Source of the DNA: Pseudo-nitzschia pungens
Taxonomy: Eukaryota; Bacillariophyta; Bacillariophyceae; Bacillariales; Bacillariaceae
Assembly: GCA_037355855.1 (NCBI GenBank)
Contig: JAYLWG010000030.1
Span: 1 to 11,440 of the forward strand
Reading direction: 5' to 3'
Length of the DNA: 11,440 nt
Shown: positions 1 through 11,440 of the stretch, piece by piece
Numbering within the stretch: the first letter of the stretch is position 1
Layout of the letters: each line of letters opens with the position of its first letter
Program-made: the position numbers and the translations under genes
Notes under the pieces: model-generated
Told to the model about the DNA's origin: nothing
The model's database searches: none
What the model saw: only the letters and a program-made list of their open reading frames with translations

Positions 1-296
1 TCTCTAATTTCTTCTTCTGTTGCTTGACGTAATTCAATGTCAACCAGTTCTTCAACATCGTTTACTAAAACTGTGACACGATTGCGATCAATTTCAGCTA
101 ATCCACCACATAAAATGATAGGTGTCCATTTTTCATCTAACTTGATTCTTAATAGACCTGTATCTAATGCTGTAATTAATGCTGCATGACCATCTAATAC
201 GCCTACTTGTCCAGTTAAACCAGGTAAAACTACTTCATCTGCCGTAGTTGAACAAATGACTCTGTCTGGAGTAAGGACACGAATGTTCATAACCAT
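1..296 (-). CDS. atpE: ATP synthase CF1 epsilon subunit, partial (3' end outside window)
   Basis: Encodes the epsilon subunit of the plastid F1Fo ATP synthase, part of the central stalk that couples proton flow to rotation and restrains ATP hydrolysis. About 98 codons are present, starting MVMNIRVLTPDRV and including the beta-sandwich motif LPGLTGQVGVLDGHAAL near residues 23-39 and the stretch LCGGLAEIDRNRVTVLVNDV typical of the family. The C-terminal helical part is cut by the window edge. Two in-frame ATGs exist, at 296 and 290. I chose 296 because an AAGGAG ribosome-binding site lies 8 bases upstream of it. The gene follows atpB after 12 bases on the same strand, the usual atpB-atpE dicistron. 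No frame break is seen in the visible part. Confidence 0.95.
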   Translation of the reverse strand, partial: MVMNIRVLTPDRVICSTTADEVVLPGLTGQVGVLDGHAALITALDTGLLRIKLDEKWTPIILCGGLAEIDRNRVTVLVNDVEELVDIELRQATEEEIR

Positions 297-304
297 ATAT
301 TTTA

Positions 305-308
305 CTCC

Positions 309-310
<2 letters not shown>
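305..310 (-). promoter_or_regulatory. Shine-Dalgarno sequence of atpE
   Basis: The minus strand reads AAGGAG here, 8 bases before the ATG at 296. It overlaps the TAA stop codon of atpB at 309-311, so termination of atpB and initiation of atpE are physically linked and translational coupling is possible (inference). It decides the atpE start in favour of 296 over 290. Confidence 0.75.
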
Positions 311-1737
<1,427 letters not shown>

Positions 1738-1960
1738 TTTGATTTAACATATTAAAATATCTTCGAATAAATATACTTTCAAATGTTTGCAGATCATTTC
1801 TAATGATTACTGGATATTATAATCTATTATACAGCAAACCTAAGACAATTGTTGAATGCAATAAGAGATGAGAGAGATTAGACGACAATTTACGTGAGAT
1901 TGCACGATTTTCAAAAAGCTTCTAATTCTTTTAATGCTTCGAATCTTATTTACTCATAAA
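1738..1960. other. Intergenic spacer between ycf3 and atpB
   Basis: This AT-rich gap of about 220 bases carries the 5' leader of atpB and the 3' flank of ycf3, both on the minus strand. It holds a small perfect inverted repeat at 1793-1807 (ATCATT, loop TCT, AATGAT) and two TATAAT-like boxes on the minus strand at 1816-1821 and 1826-1831. I see no tRNA cloverleaf and no convincing reading frame in it. Confidence 0.6.
1826..1856 (-). promoter_or_regulatory. Candidate sigma70-type promoter for atpB-atpE
   Basis: On the minus strand a perfect TATAAT lies at 1831-1826, about 90 bases upstream of the atpB ATG. A second TATAAT follows at 1821-1816. A weak -35 candidate, TTCAAC at 1856-1851, stands 19 bases from the first box, which is slightly long. 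The position in front of atpB is right for a plastid-encoded-polymerase promoter, but such boxes are common by chance in sequence this AT-rich. Confidence 0.3.
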
Positions 1961-2469
1961 TTAAGAATTATTATCCATAAATCGACCAGTTACTTTTAAC
2001 CAATTTCTTGCACCTGGATAATTATCAGGAGCTAATTTTAATGCTTGAATCCAATATTCAGCTGCTTTATCAAATAACTCTTTTGATAAGTCAATATACT
2101 CATCATCGTCAAAAGTTTGCGCTCGTAAAGCTTGAGAATGATAGATTACAGCAATATTATTTAAAGCTTGCGGAAGATTTGAATTTAATGCTAATGCTTG
2201 ATGATAAAATTCTAATGCTTGTGTATATTTTCCGGTATTACCATAAATTAATCCAATATTATAAAGGGTATAACTACGATCGTATGGATCTTCTTCAACT
2301 TGTAAAGCTTCATAATAGTTTCGTAAAGCTTCTGCATACCGTCCTTTTCCTTGAGCTGCCATTCCAGCTCGATAGTATGAGAAAGCTTGTTTTTCCTGTT
2401 TACTCGCTGGTAAAACTTTTAGTAGTATATCAGCAATTACTGTGAATGTTTTATCAATAAAATTTCCAT
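1961..2469 (-). CDS. ycf3: Photosystem I assembly protein Ycf3 (TPR protein), with an apparent frameshift near the start
   Basis: Ycf3 is a tetratricopeptide-repeat protein on the stromal side of the thylakoid that assists photosystem I assembly. The frame open from within the N-terminus to TAA at 1961 encodes [19 protein letters not shown], then [21 protein letters not shown] (TPR 1), [20 protein letters not shown] (TPR 2), and after a short spacer a third repeat ending [14 protein letters not shown] shorter call from an internal ATG at 2362 would lose the conserved first 37 or so residues. The only suitable upstream ATG is at 2469, behind AAGGAG, but it lies one base out of frame. Adding one base in the A/T run at 2459-2465 gives MENFIDKTF or MEIFIDKTF, the known start of ochrophyte Ycf3. 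The span plus one base is 170 codons, 169 residues, the normal length. Confidence 0.92.
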
Positions 2470-2480
2470 AAAATAAATTT

Positions 2481-2486
2481 CTCCTT
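2481..2486 (-). promoter_or_regulatory. Shine-Dalgarno sequence of ycf3
   Basis: The minus strand has AAGGAG here, 11 bases before the ATG at 2469. It supports that ATG as the true ycf3 start and so implies a frame break just downstream, because the ATG and the long ycf3 frame disagree by one base. Confidence 0.65.
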
Positions 2487-2507
2487 ATAAATGAATCAAA
2501 AATTGAA

Positions 2508-2539
2508 GTGAGTTATTATTGAAGAAAATAATAACTCAC
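2508..2539 (-). terminator. Perfect 13-bp hairpin downstream of rps18
   Basis: The arms GTGAGTTATTATT (2508-2520) and AATAATAACTCAC (2527-2539) are exact inverted complements around a 6-base loop. The hairpin begins 7 bases past the rps18 stop codon. On the minus strand it is followed by TTCAATTTTTG, so it could act as an intrinsic terminator. In plastids such 3' hairpins more often stabilise and process mRNA ends. It separates rpl33-rps18 from ycf3 downstream on the same strand. Confidence 0.7.
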
Positions 2540-2546
2540 AATGTTT

Positions 2547-2765
2547 TTAAATTGGCTCTGATGCAACAAATGGAAATAACGCTAATGTACGTGCTCTCTT
2601 AATTGCTTTTGATAATTTTCGCTGTTGTTGAACAGTTACTCCTGTTGCGCGGCGTGGAAGAATTTTTCCTTGGTCAGTTACAAATAATCTTAGTAAATCG
2701 ATATCTTTATAATCAATTTTTTGATTTAAACTAATTGGTGAAATTTTTTGTTTTTGTCGTGCCAT
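2547..2765 (-). CDS. rps18: Small ribosomal subunit protein S18 (bS18c)
   Basis: Encodes S18 of the plastid 30S subunit, an RNA-binding protein of the platform. The 72-residue product starts [20 protein letters not shown] and contains the family core [21 protein letters not shown] near residues 22-42, followed by [24 protein letters not shown], the conserved basic helix. Its length is normal for a plastid S18. The ATG lies 3 bases after the rpl33 stop, so the two genes almost certainly form one transcript. A purine-rich AAGAGA about 12 bases upstream, inside the end of rpl33, may serve as ribosome-binding site. The frame is intact. Confidence 0.96.
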   Translation of the reverse strand: MARQKQKISPISLNQKIDYKDIDLLRLFVTDQGKILPRRATGVTVQQQRKLSKAIKRARTLALFPFVASEPI

Positions 2766-2768
2766 AAT

Positions 2769-2963
2769 TTATTTAATCTCTTTATGTACAGTAGGTTTAT
2801 TACAATTTGGACAATACTTTTTTAACTCTAATCTTTCAGGGTTATTTCGACGGTTTTTTTGCGTTGTATATCGAGATACACCAGGTGAACGCTTATTTAA
2901 ATTAGAACGACATTCTGTACATTCTAAAGTAATTAAAATTCGAGTGCCTTTATTTTTTGCCAT
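2769..2963 (-). CDS. rpl33: Large ribosomal subunit protein L33 (bL33c)
   Basis: Encodes L33 of the plastid 50S subunit, a small protein near the tRNA exit site. The 64-residue product starts [18 protein letters not shown]. It has two cysteine pairs in the pattern CTEC near residues 15-18 and CPNC near 51-54, the zinc-ribbon form of the family. The segment [21 protein letters not shown] is the typical core. It is the first gene of the minus-strand rpl33-rps18 pair and faces rps20 across a divergent spacer. The frame is intact and the length is normal. Confidence 0.96.
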   Translation of the reverse strand: MAKNKGTRILITLECTECRSNLNKRSPGVSRYTTQKNRRNNPERLELKKYCPNCNKPTVHKEIK

Positions 2964-2990
2964 ATAAATTTGAACTTAATAATTTTAATA

Positions 2991-3022
2991 ATTATATTGC
3001 CTAAAAATTTTTATCTTATCAA
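2991..3022 (-). promoter_or_regulatory. Candidate promoter for rpl33-rps18
   Basis: On the minus strand TTGATA (3022-3017) and TATAAT (2996-2991) are separated by 20 bases, about 28 bases upstream of the rpl33 ATG. The boxes are good but the spacing is longer than the usual 17-18. One or more bases of the intervening A/T run could be an artefact, given how many runs in this window seem to have the wrong length. Confidence 0.3.
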
Positions 3023-3061
3023 GGTTTAATGAGAAATTAATAAATTTTTTTAAAAAAAACC

Positions 3062-3091
3062 TTTCAATTTTTTAATGATTAATACTAGAAT
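3062..3091 (+). promoter_or_regulatory. Weak candidate promoter for the rps20-rpo cluster
   Basis: TTTCAA at 3062-3067 and TAGAAT at 3086-3091 are 18 bases apart, about 55 bases before the rps20 ATG. Both boxes are degenerate, and other TATA-like strings nearby (3095-3105) could serve equally well. It is listed only because this spacer must start the plus-strand cluster. Confidence 0.2.
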
Positions 3092-3145
3092 CTTATATTA
3101 TATTTTTATTTTAAATATATTACGTGATAACTTATTTTTAAACAT

Positions 3146-3417
3146 ATGGCTAATAATAAATCTGCAAAAAAAACGAATTGAAATTGCAAAACGAAATCGT
3201 TTACAAAATCTTTATTACAAAAACGACTGTTCGAACTTTAACAAAACTTTTTTTTAAAACTTTAAACCAAACTCCTGATGCTACAGAAAAATTACAAACA
3301 ATTTTAAATTCTATCTATAGTTTTTTAGATAAAGGAACAAAAAAAAAGGTTTTTCATAAAAATACAGCGGCTCGAAAGAAAGCAAGACTTGCTAGTGCCC
3401 TTTCAACTAATAGCTAA
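3146..3417 (+). CDS. rps20: Small ribosomal subunit protein S20 (bS20c), with two apparent frameshifts
   Basis: Encodes S20, a helical protein that binds 16S rRNA in the plastid 30S subunit. The product is recovered from three frames. MANNKSAKK runs from the ATG at 3146 until a TGA at 3179. RIEIAKRNRLQNLYYK follows in the next frame from about 3174. TTVRTLTKLFF onward runs in the third frame to the TAA ending at 3417, with the conserved end KKKVFHKNTAARKKARLASAL. Each change equals one extra A, in the A8 run at 3166-3173 and the A5 run at 3219-3223. The span minus two bases is 90 codons, 89 residues, a normal S20 length. A shorter call starting around 3178 would miss the conserved N-terminus. 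No ribosome-binding site is obvious. Confidence 0.93.
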
Positions 3418-3451
3418 ATTATAATATAAGAAACAGAGTGTGTCAAAAATT

Positions 3452-3480
3452 GAAACTAATTTGTATCCTAATTAGATTTC
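3452..3480 (+). terminator. Hairpin downstream of rps20
   Basis: GAAACTAATT (3452-3461) pairs with AATTAG-A-TTTC (3470-3480), a 10-bp stem with a single bulged A at 3476 and an 8-base loop. It is followed by TATTTTAATT. The position about 35 bases past the rps20 stop suits an mRNA 3'-end or terminator element. The bulged A may itself be a spurious base, since extra A and T residues are frequent in this window. Confidence 0.5.
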
Positions 3481-3510
3481 TATTTTAATTATAATCAAAT
3501 ATCCTATCGC

Positions 3511-3542
3511 GACATTATTGTAGTTAAACTTGCAATAATGTC
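3511..3542 (+). repeat. Perfect 10-bp inverted repeat in the rpoB leader
   Basis: GACATTATTG (3511-3520) and CAATAATGTC (3533-3542) are exact inverted complements around a 12-base loop, ending about 70 bases before the rpoB ATG. No T-run follows on the plus strand, so it is less terminator-like than the hairpin at 3452-3480. It could be an mRNA leader structure or a protein-binding site. Its role is unknown. Confidence 0.5.
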
Positions 3543-3613
3543 TAAGCTAGAAGCTGTATCATGTTTGTTATTCTATTAACTTAAAAAAATTATTTATGGC
3601 ATAAACTAAAATC

Positions 3614-8045
<4,432 letters not shown>

Positions 8046-8050
8046 AAATT

Positions 8051-10181
8051 ATGAAAAACTTTGTAAAAGAATTTAATTATATTAAAATTAAATTAGCATC
8101 CCCTTTTCGAATTTTACAATGGTCAAATCGTAAATTACCAAATGGTCAATTCGTAGGGGAAGTTCAAAAACCTGAAACCATAAATTATAGAACATTCAAA
8201 CCAGAAATGGATGGATTGTTTTGTGAGCGCATTTTTGGCCCCAGTAGGAGTTTCGAGTGTGCTTGTGGTAAATATAAACGTGTTCGTTATGATGGATTAA
8301 TTTGTGAGCGTTGTGGTGTTGAGTTAACGGAATCTCGTGTACGTCGACACAGAATGGGATATATTAGTCTTGTTTATCCAGTAACTCATGTTTGGTACAT
8401 TAATAGTAGACCAAATTTTATGGCTCTTCTACTAGAAGTAGAAGAATTTGAAAAACGATTAAATACAAGCTATACAAGTCAATCAGACAAATGTAAAAAT
8501 AAACTTAAACTTAGAAATTTTGATTATTTCTGGACCTGTAATGGTTTAAAATTAACACCTTCTACAATTATTAGTTTATGGGATGAGAGAATTAAACGTA
8601 TTAAGCTTGCATCCTTAGCTTATTTTATTGCTGAAGATGAGATTTCATTCTACGGACTTCATTGGGATTTACAACAGTATCGAAGAAGAAGTCGAGAATT
8701 GGGGAGAAGTAATTACCCTTTAAAACCTTATCCAAAACCACAAAATCGACGACAACAAACACCAAAATATTTATTAAAAGCTACTCCAAGTTTTTTTAAT
8801 TGGTGCTCCATTGATTAAACGAGAATTAGAAAAACTAAATTTGGAATCAGAAATTTCTCGAACACGTTGTTTTGTTCTAGTTTGTACAAAAGTATTAAAT
8901 AAAGAAGAACCATTATATTATGCTTCATATTGGTTTAGAAAATGGGAACAACATCGATTATATAAAATCCGTGAGAAAGCTATTAAACGGATTCGAATTT
9001 TAGAAAACTTAATTGGAACGGCATCCGAACCGTCTTGGATGATCTTATCTATTTTACCAATTATTCCTCCTGCTTTGCGTCCAATGATTCAATTGGAAGG
9101 TGGACGTTTTGCAACTTCTGACTTAAATGAGCTTTATCGTCGAATTATTACAAGAAATAATCGATTACTTAGATTATTAGAGATTGATGCTCCACAATTG
9201 ATCATTCGAAATGAAAAGCGATTATTACAAGAAGCAGTAGATACTTTAATTGATAATGGAAAGCGAGGTAAAATTGCATTAAGTGCAAATAATCGCCCTC
9301 TAAAATCTTTGTCAGATATCATTAAAGGGAAGCATGGGCGTTTCCGTCAAAATTTATTAGGAAAACGTGTTGATTATTCAGGACGTTCAGTAATTGTGGT
9401 TGGTCCAACATTAAAGTTAAATCAGTGTGGTTTACCGTATGAAATGGCAATTGAGTTATTTCAACCATTTATTATTCGAGAATTAATTAATCAAAATTTG
9501 GCAAATAATATAAAAATTGCGAAAAATTTAATTCAGTCAGATGAATTAACAATTAAACCTGTTGTAGAACAAATTTTAAAAAACCATCCAATTTTTTTAA
9601 ATCGTGCTCCCACATTACATCGCTTAGGAATCCAAGCATTTGAACCAATTTTAGTAAAAGGGCGTGCTATTAAATTGCATCCTTTAGTTTGTTCAGCCTT
9701 TAATGCTGATTTTGATGGAGATCAAATGGCTGTCCATATTCCATTATCACCGGAAGCCCAGGCCGAATGTTATATGTTAATGTTAGCACCGTATAATTTC
9801 TTATCACCGGCAAACGGTGAGCCAATCATTATGCCAAGTCAAGATATGGTTCTTGGGTGTTATTACTTAACAGCAAATAATATCACAGGTTTATTAGGTT
9901 CAAATTATTATTTTGCAAATCTTGAAGATGTAATTTTAGCATACAATCAAGATAAAATTGAAATTCATACCTCGATATGGATTAGATATACTGATGAAGA
10001 TTATCAGAGATCAGATTTACAAAAGAAAGTTATCTTATCTGATAATAGTATCATTGAATATTATGAAAACTTACAAATCCGAAAAGATTCTAAGGGCGAA
10101 GTAATTACGCAATATTTACAAACAACAACGGGTCGCGTTATTTTAAATTATACAATTCAAAAAACTTTAAATTTTTTATAA
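8051..10181 (+). CDS. rpoC1: Plastid RNA polymerase beta' subunit (RpoC1), with one apparent frameshift
   Basis: Encodes the N-terminal half of the bacterial beta' subunit, which carries the active-site aspartates of the plastid-encoded RNA polymerase. The zinc site CACGKYKRV...ICERCG is at residues about 70-88. [20 protein letters not shown] is the double-psi barrel approach near 430. [15 protein letters not shown] is near 518 and the Mg-binding NADFDGD near 551-557. The first frame ends in a TAA at 8816-8818. The second overlaps it and continues to the stop at 10181. Dropping one T from the T7 run at 8791-8797 joins ATPSF to [14 protein letters not shown]. The span minus one base is 710 codons, 709 residues. 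A segment between the zinc region and [12 protein letters not shown] is longer than in bacteria. The start lies 5 bases after the rpoB stop, so the two genes are surely cotranscribed. Confidence 0.96.
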
Positions 10182-10209
10182 TTCAAAGATAACCTATTAA
10201 ATATATTTT

Positions 10210-11440
10210 ATGAAAACTTACACTTATCAAAATACTTTAATTGATAAAAAACAATTACGTCAATTATTAGCATGGAGTTTTACAAGTTATGATTCGATGC
10301 AGGCTTGTTTATTAGCAGATGAATTAAAATATTTAGGTTTTAAATATGCTAGTCATGCTGGAATTTCAATTAGTATTGAAGATTTAAAAATTCCGTTTGT
10401 AAAAAATGTTATGCTTGAAAAAGCAAATCAAGAAATTTATAATTCGGAAAAAATTTTTTTAAAGGGTAAAATAACTGATGTTGAAAGATTTCAAAAAATC
10501 ATTGATACTTGGAGTCTTACAAGTGAATCATTAAAAAATCAGATTATTTACTATTTTAAAAATTATGATCCTCTTAACTCGGTTTATATCATGGCTTTTT
10601 CAGGTGCCCGTGGTAACTTATCGCAAGTTCGTCAGTTGGTTGGGATGCGAGGTTTAATGTCTGACCCAAGTGGTCAAATTATGAATTTACCAATTAAGAA
10701 GAATTTTCGTGAAGGATTAACGATTACTGATTATTTAATGTCAGGTTACGGAGCTCGTAAAGGGATTGTTGACACGGCATTAAAAACGGCTAATTCTGGA
10801 TATTTAACACGTCGTTTAATTGATGTATCTCAAGATATTTTAATTCGTGAGAAAGACTGTTTAACAAGTCATTCATTTGTATTTTCAAGCAAAAATTTTA
10901 CAAATTCGTCTGATATTTATGATAAAATTTTAGGACGGGTTTTAAATAAACCCATTTATGATCCTCAAACATCAGCTTTACTGGTCAAACAAAATACTCA
11001 AATAACTCCTGAATTAATTCAAACATTTAAAGATAAAAAAATTCTTGAATATTCCGTTCGTTCTCCATTAACTTGTCAATTATATCGAGCAATTTGTCAA
11101 AAATGTTATGGATGGGATTTAGCAAATGAAAACTTAATTGATATTGGAGAAGCGATTGGCATTTTAGCTGGTCAATCAATTGGAGAACCTGGTACACAAC
11201 TTACGATGCGGACATTTCATACTGGTGGTATCTTCACGTCAGAAGCTCGTCAACAAATTATTAGTCCAATGAATGGAATTATTCAATTCTATAAACGATT
11301 AAAAAACTGTTGTGTTAAGAACAAATCGAGGCGAAGATGTTCTTGTAACAAAGAATGCTGGTTCATTAGTTTTAATTCCATCCGATAAAAATGAAGATTT
11401 AGTTAAAATGATATTTTACGGAATACAATTTTATTCCCAT
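10210..11440 (+). CDS. rpoC2: Plastid RNA polymerase beta'' subunit (RpoC2), partial, with two apparent frameshifts
   Basis: Encodes the C-terminal half of bacterial beta', split off as beta'' in plastids and cyanobacteria. About 410 residues are present and the 3' end lies outside the window. Landmarks: [14 protein letters not shown] near 55, [21 protein letters not shown] near 128-148 (bridge-helix region), [13 protein letters not shown] and [14 protein letters not shown] near 176-210, and a zinc site built from DC near 217 and C...CQKC near 289-299, then [17 protein letters not shown] near 323-340. After [10 protein letters not shown] the frame seems to end at a TAA at 11386-11388. Removing one A from the A6 run at 11301-11306 continues [20 protein letters not shown]. 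Near 11405-11410 a missing base then switches to [10 protein letters not shown]. The gene starts 28 bases after rpoC1. Confidence 0.95.

Larger units (their letters stand above)
2964..3145. other. Divergent AT-rich spacer between rpl33 and rps20
   Basis: This gap of about 180 bases separates the minus-strand rpl33-rps18 pair from the plus-strand rps20-rpo cluster, so it should hold the promoters for both directions. It is almost pure A and T with several long T and A runs. I see no tRNA and no gene in it; an open stretch that starts at 3075 only becomes meaningful once it enters rps20. Confidence 0.6.
3418..3613 (+). other. Spacer between rps20 and rpoB with two hairpins
   Basis: This spacer of about 196 bases is unusually long for the rpo cluster. 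It holds a terminator-like hairpin at 3452-3480 and a second 10-bp inverted repeat at 3511-3542. TATAAT occurs at 3490-3495 between them but has no good -35 partner. I see no tRNA or open frame. The layout would allow rps20 to end as a separate transcript and rpoB to start from its own promoter (inference). Confidence 0.5.

Noticed and set aside
1793..1807. Short hairpin ATCATT-TCT-AATGAT as a terminator or regulator of atpB
   Set aside because: A 6-bp A/T stem is expected by chance in such sequence and no T-run is linked to it.
1914..1943. Short minus-strand stretch reading FEALKELEAF before a stop, between ycf3 and atpB
   Set aside because: It is only ten codons long, has a stop just upstream and matches no gene I recognise. 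It is too short to support as a gene remnant.
2008..2445. 145-residue open frame on the plus strand opposite ycf3
   Set aside because: It is an antisense shadow of ycf3 with leucine- and tyrosine-rich, low-complexity content and no recognisable domain.
3075..3257. 60-residue open frame starting upstream of rps20
   Set aside because: Its first half is AT-rich spacer. Only residues from about 34 on are real, and they belong to the middle frame of rps20.
3418..3613. A tRNA gene in the rps20-rpoB spacer
   Set aside because: The two stems do not form a cloverleaf, and no T-arm (GTTCRA) motif or anticodon arm is present.
9134..9322. 62-residue open frame on the minus strand inside rpoC1
   Set aside because: It lies opposite the most conserved part of rpoC1.

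Overview
The window is a stretch of a plastid (chloroplast) genome: AT-rich, gene-dense and intron-free, with genes for the CF1 ATPase, photosystem I assembly, plastid ribosomal proteins and the plastid-encoded bacterial-type RNA polymerase. The order rps20-rpoB-rpoC1-rpoC2 together with rpl33, rps18 and ycf3 points to a red-lineage plastid, because rps20 is kept in red-derived plastids and is absent from green ones. The AtpB, Ycf3 and RpoB sequences, including a very long lysine-rich insertion in the N-terminal third of RpoB, look most like those of ochrophytes (photosynthetic stramenopiles such as diatoms and eustigmatophytes). That placement rests on remembered family sequences, and a haptophyte is not excluded.

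Layout. The left quarter is read on the minus strand: atpE (cut by the window edge), atpB, a spacer, ycf3, a strong hairpin, then rps18 and rpl33. An AT-rich divergent spacer (2964-3145) separates these from the plus-strand cluster: rps20, a spacer with two hairpins, rpoB, rpoC1 and rpoC2 (running off the right end). AtpB and AtpE are CF1 subunits. Ycf3 helps assemble photosystem I. S18, S20 and L33 are ribosomal proteins. RpoB, RpoC1 and RpoC2 are the beta, beta' and beta'' subunits of the plastid-encoded polymerase.

The striking feature is that six of the nine genes are interrupted by single-base frame changes. I count 15: atpB 1, ycf3 1, rps20 2, rpoB 8, rpoC1 1, rpoC2 2. Nearly all sit in short A or T runs. 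Eleven behave as one extra base and four as one missing base. On both sides of each site the protein is well conserved, and correcting for the indels gives an exact whole number of codons and a sensible length for every complete gene (AtpB 475, Ycf3 169, S20 89, RpoB 1475, RpoC1 709 residues). I therefore annotate full-length genes, not pseudogenes. Homopolymer errors in an unpolished or low-coverage sequence are the simplest explanation. Genuine transcriptional slippage or ribosomal frameshifting is the exciting but less likely alternative. Apart from this I see no new system: no mobile element, no CRISPR array, no tRNA and no unknown gene of convincing length.
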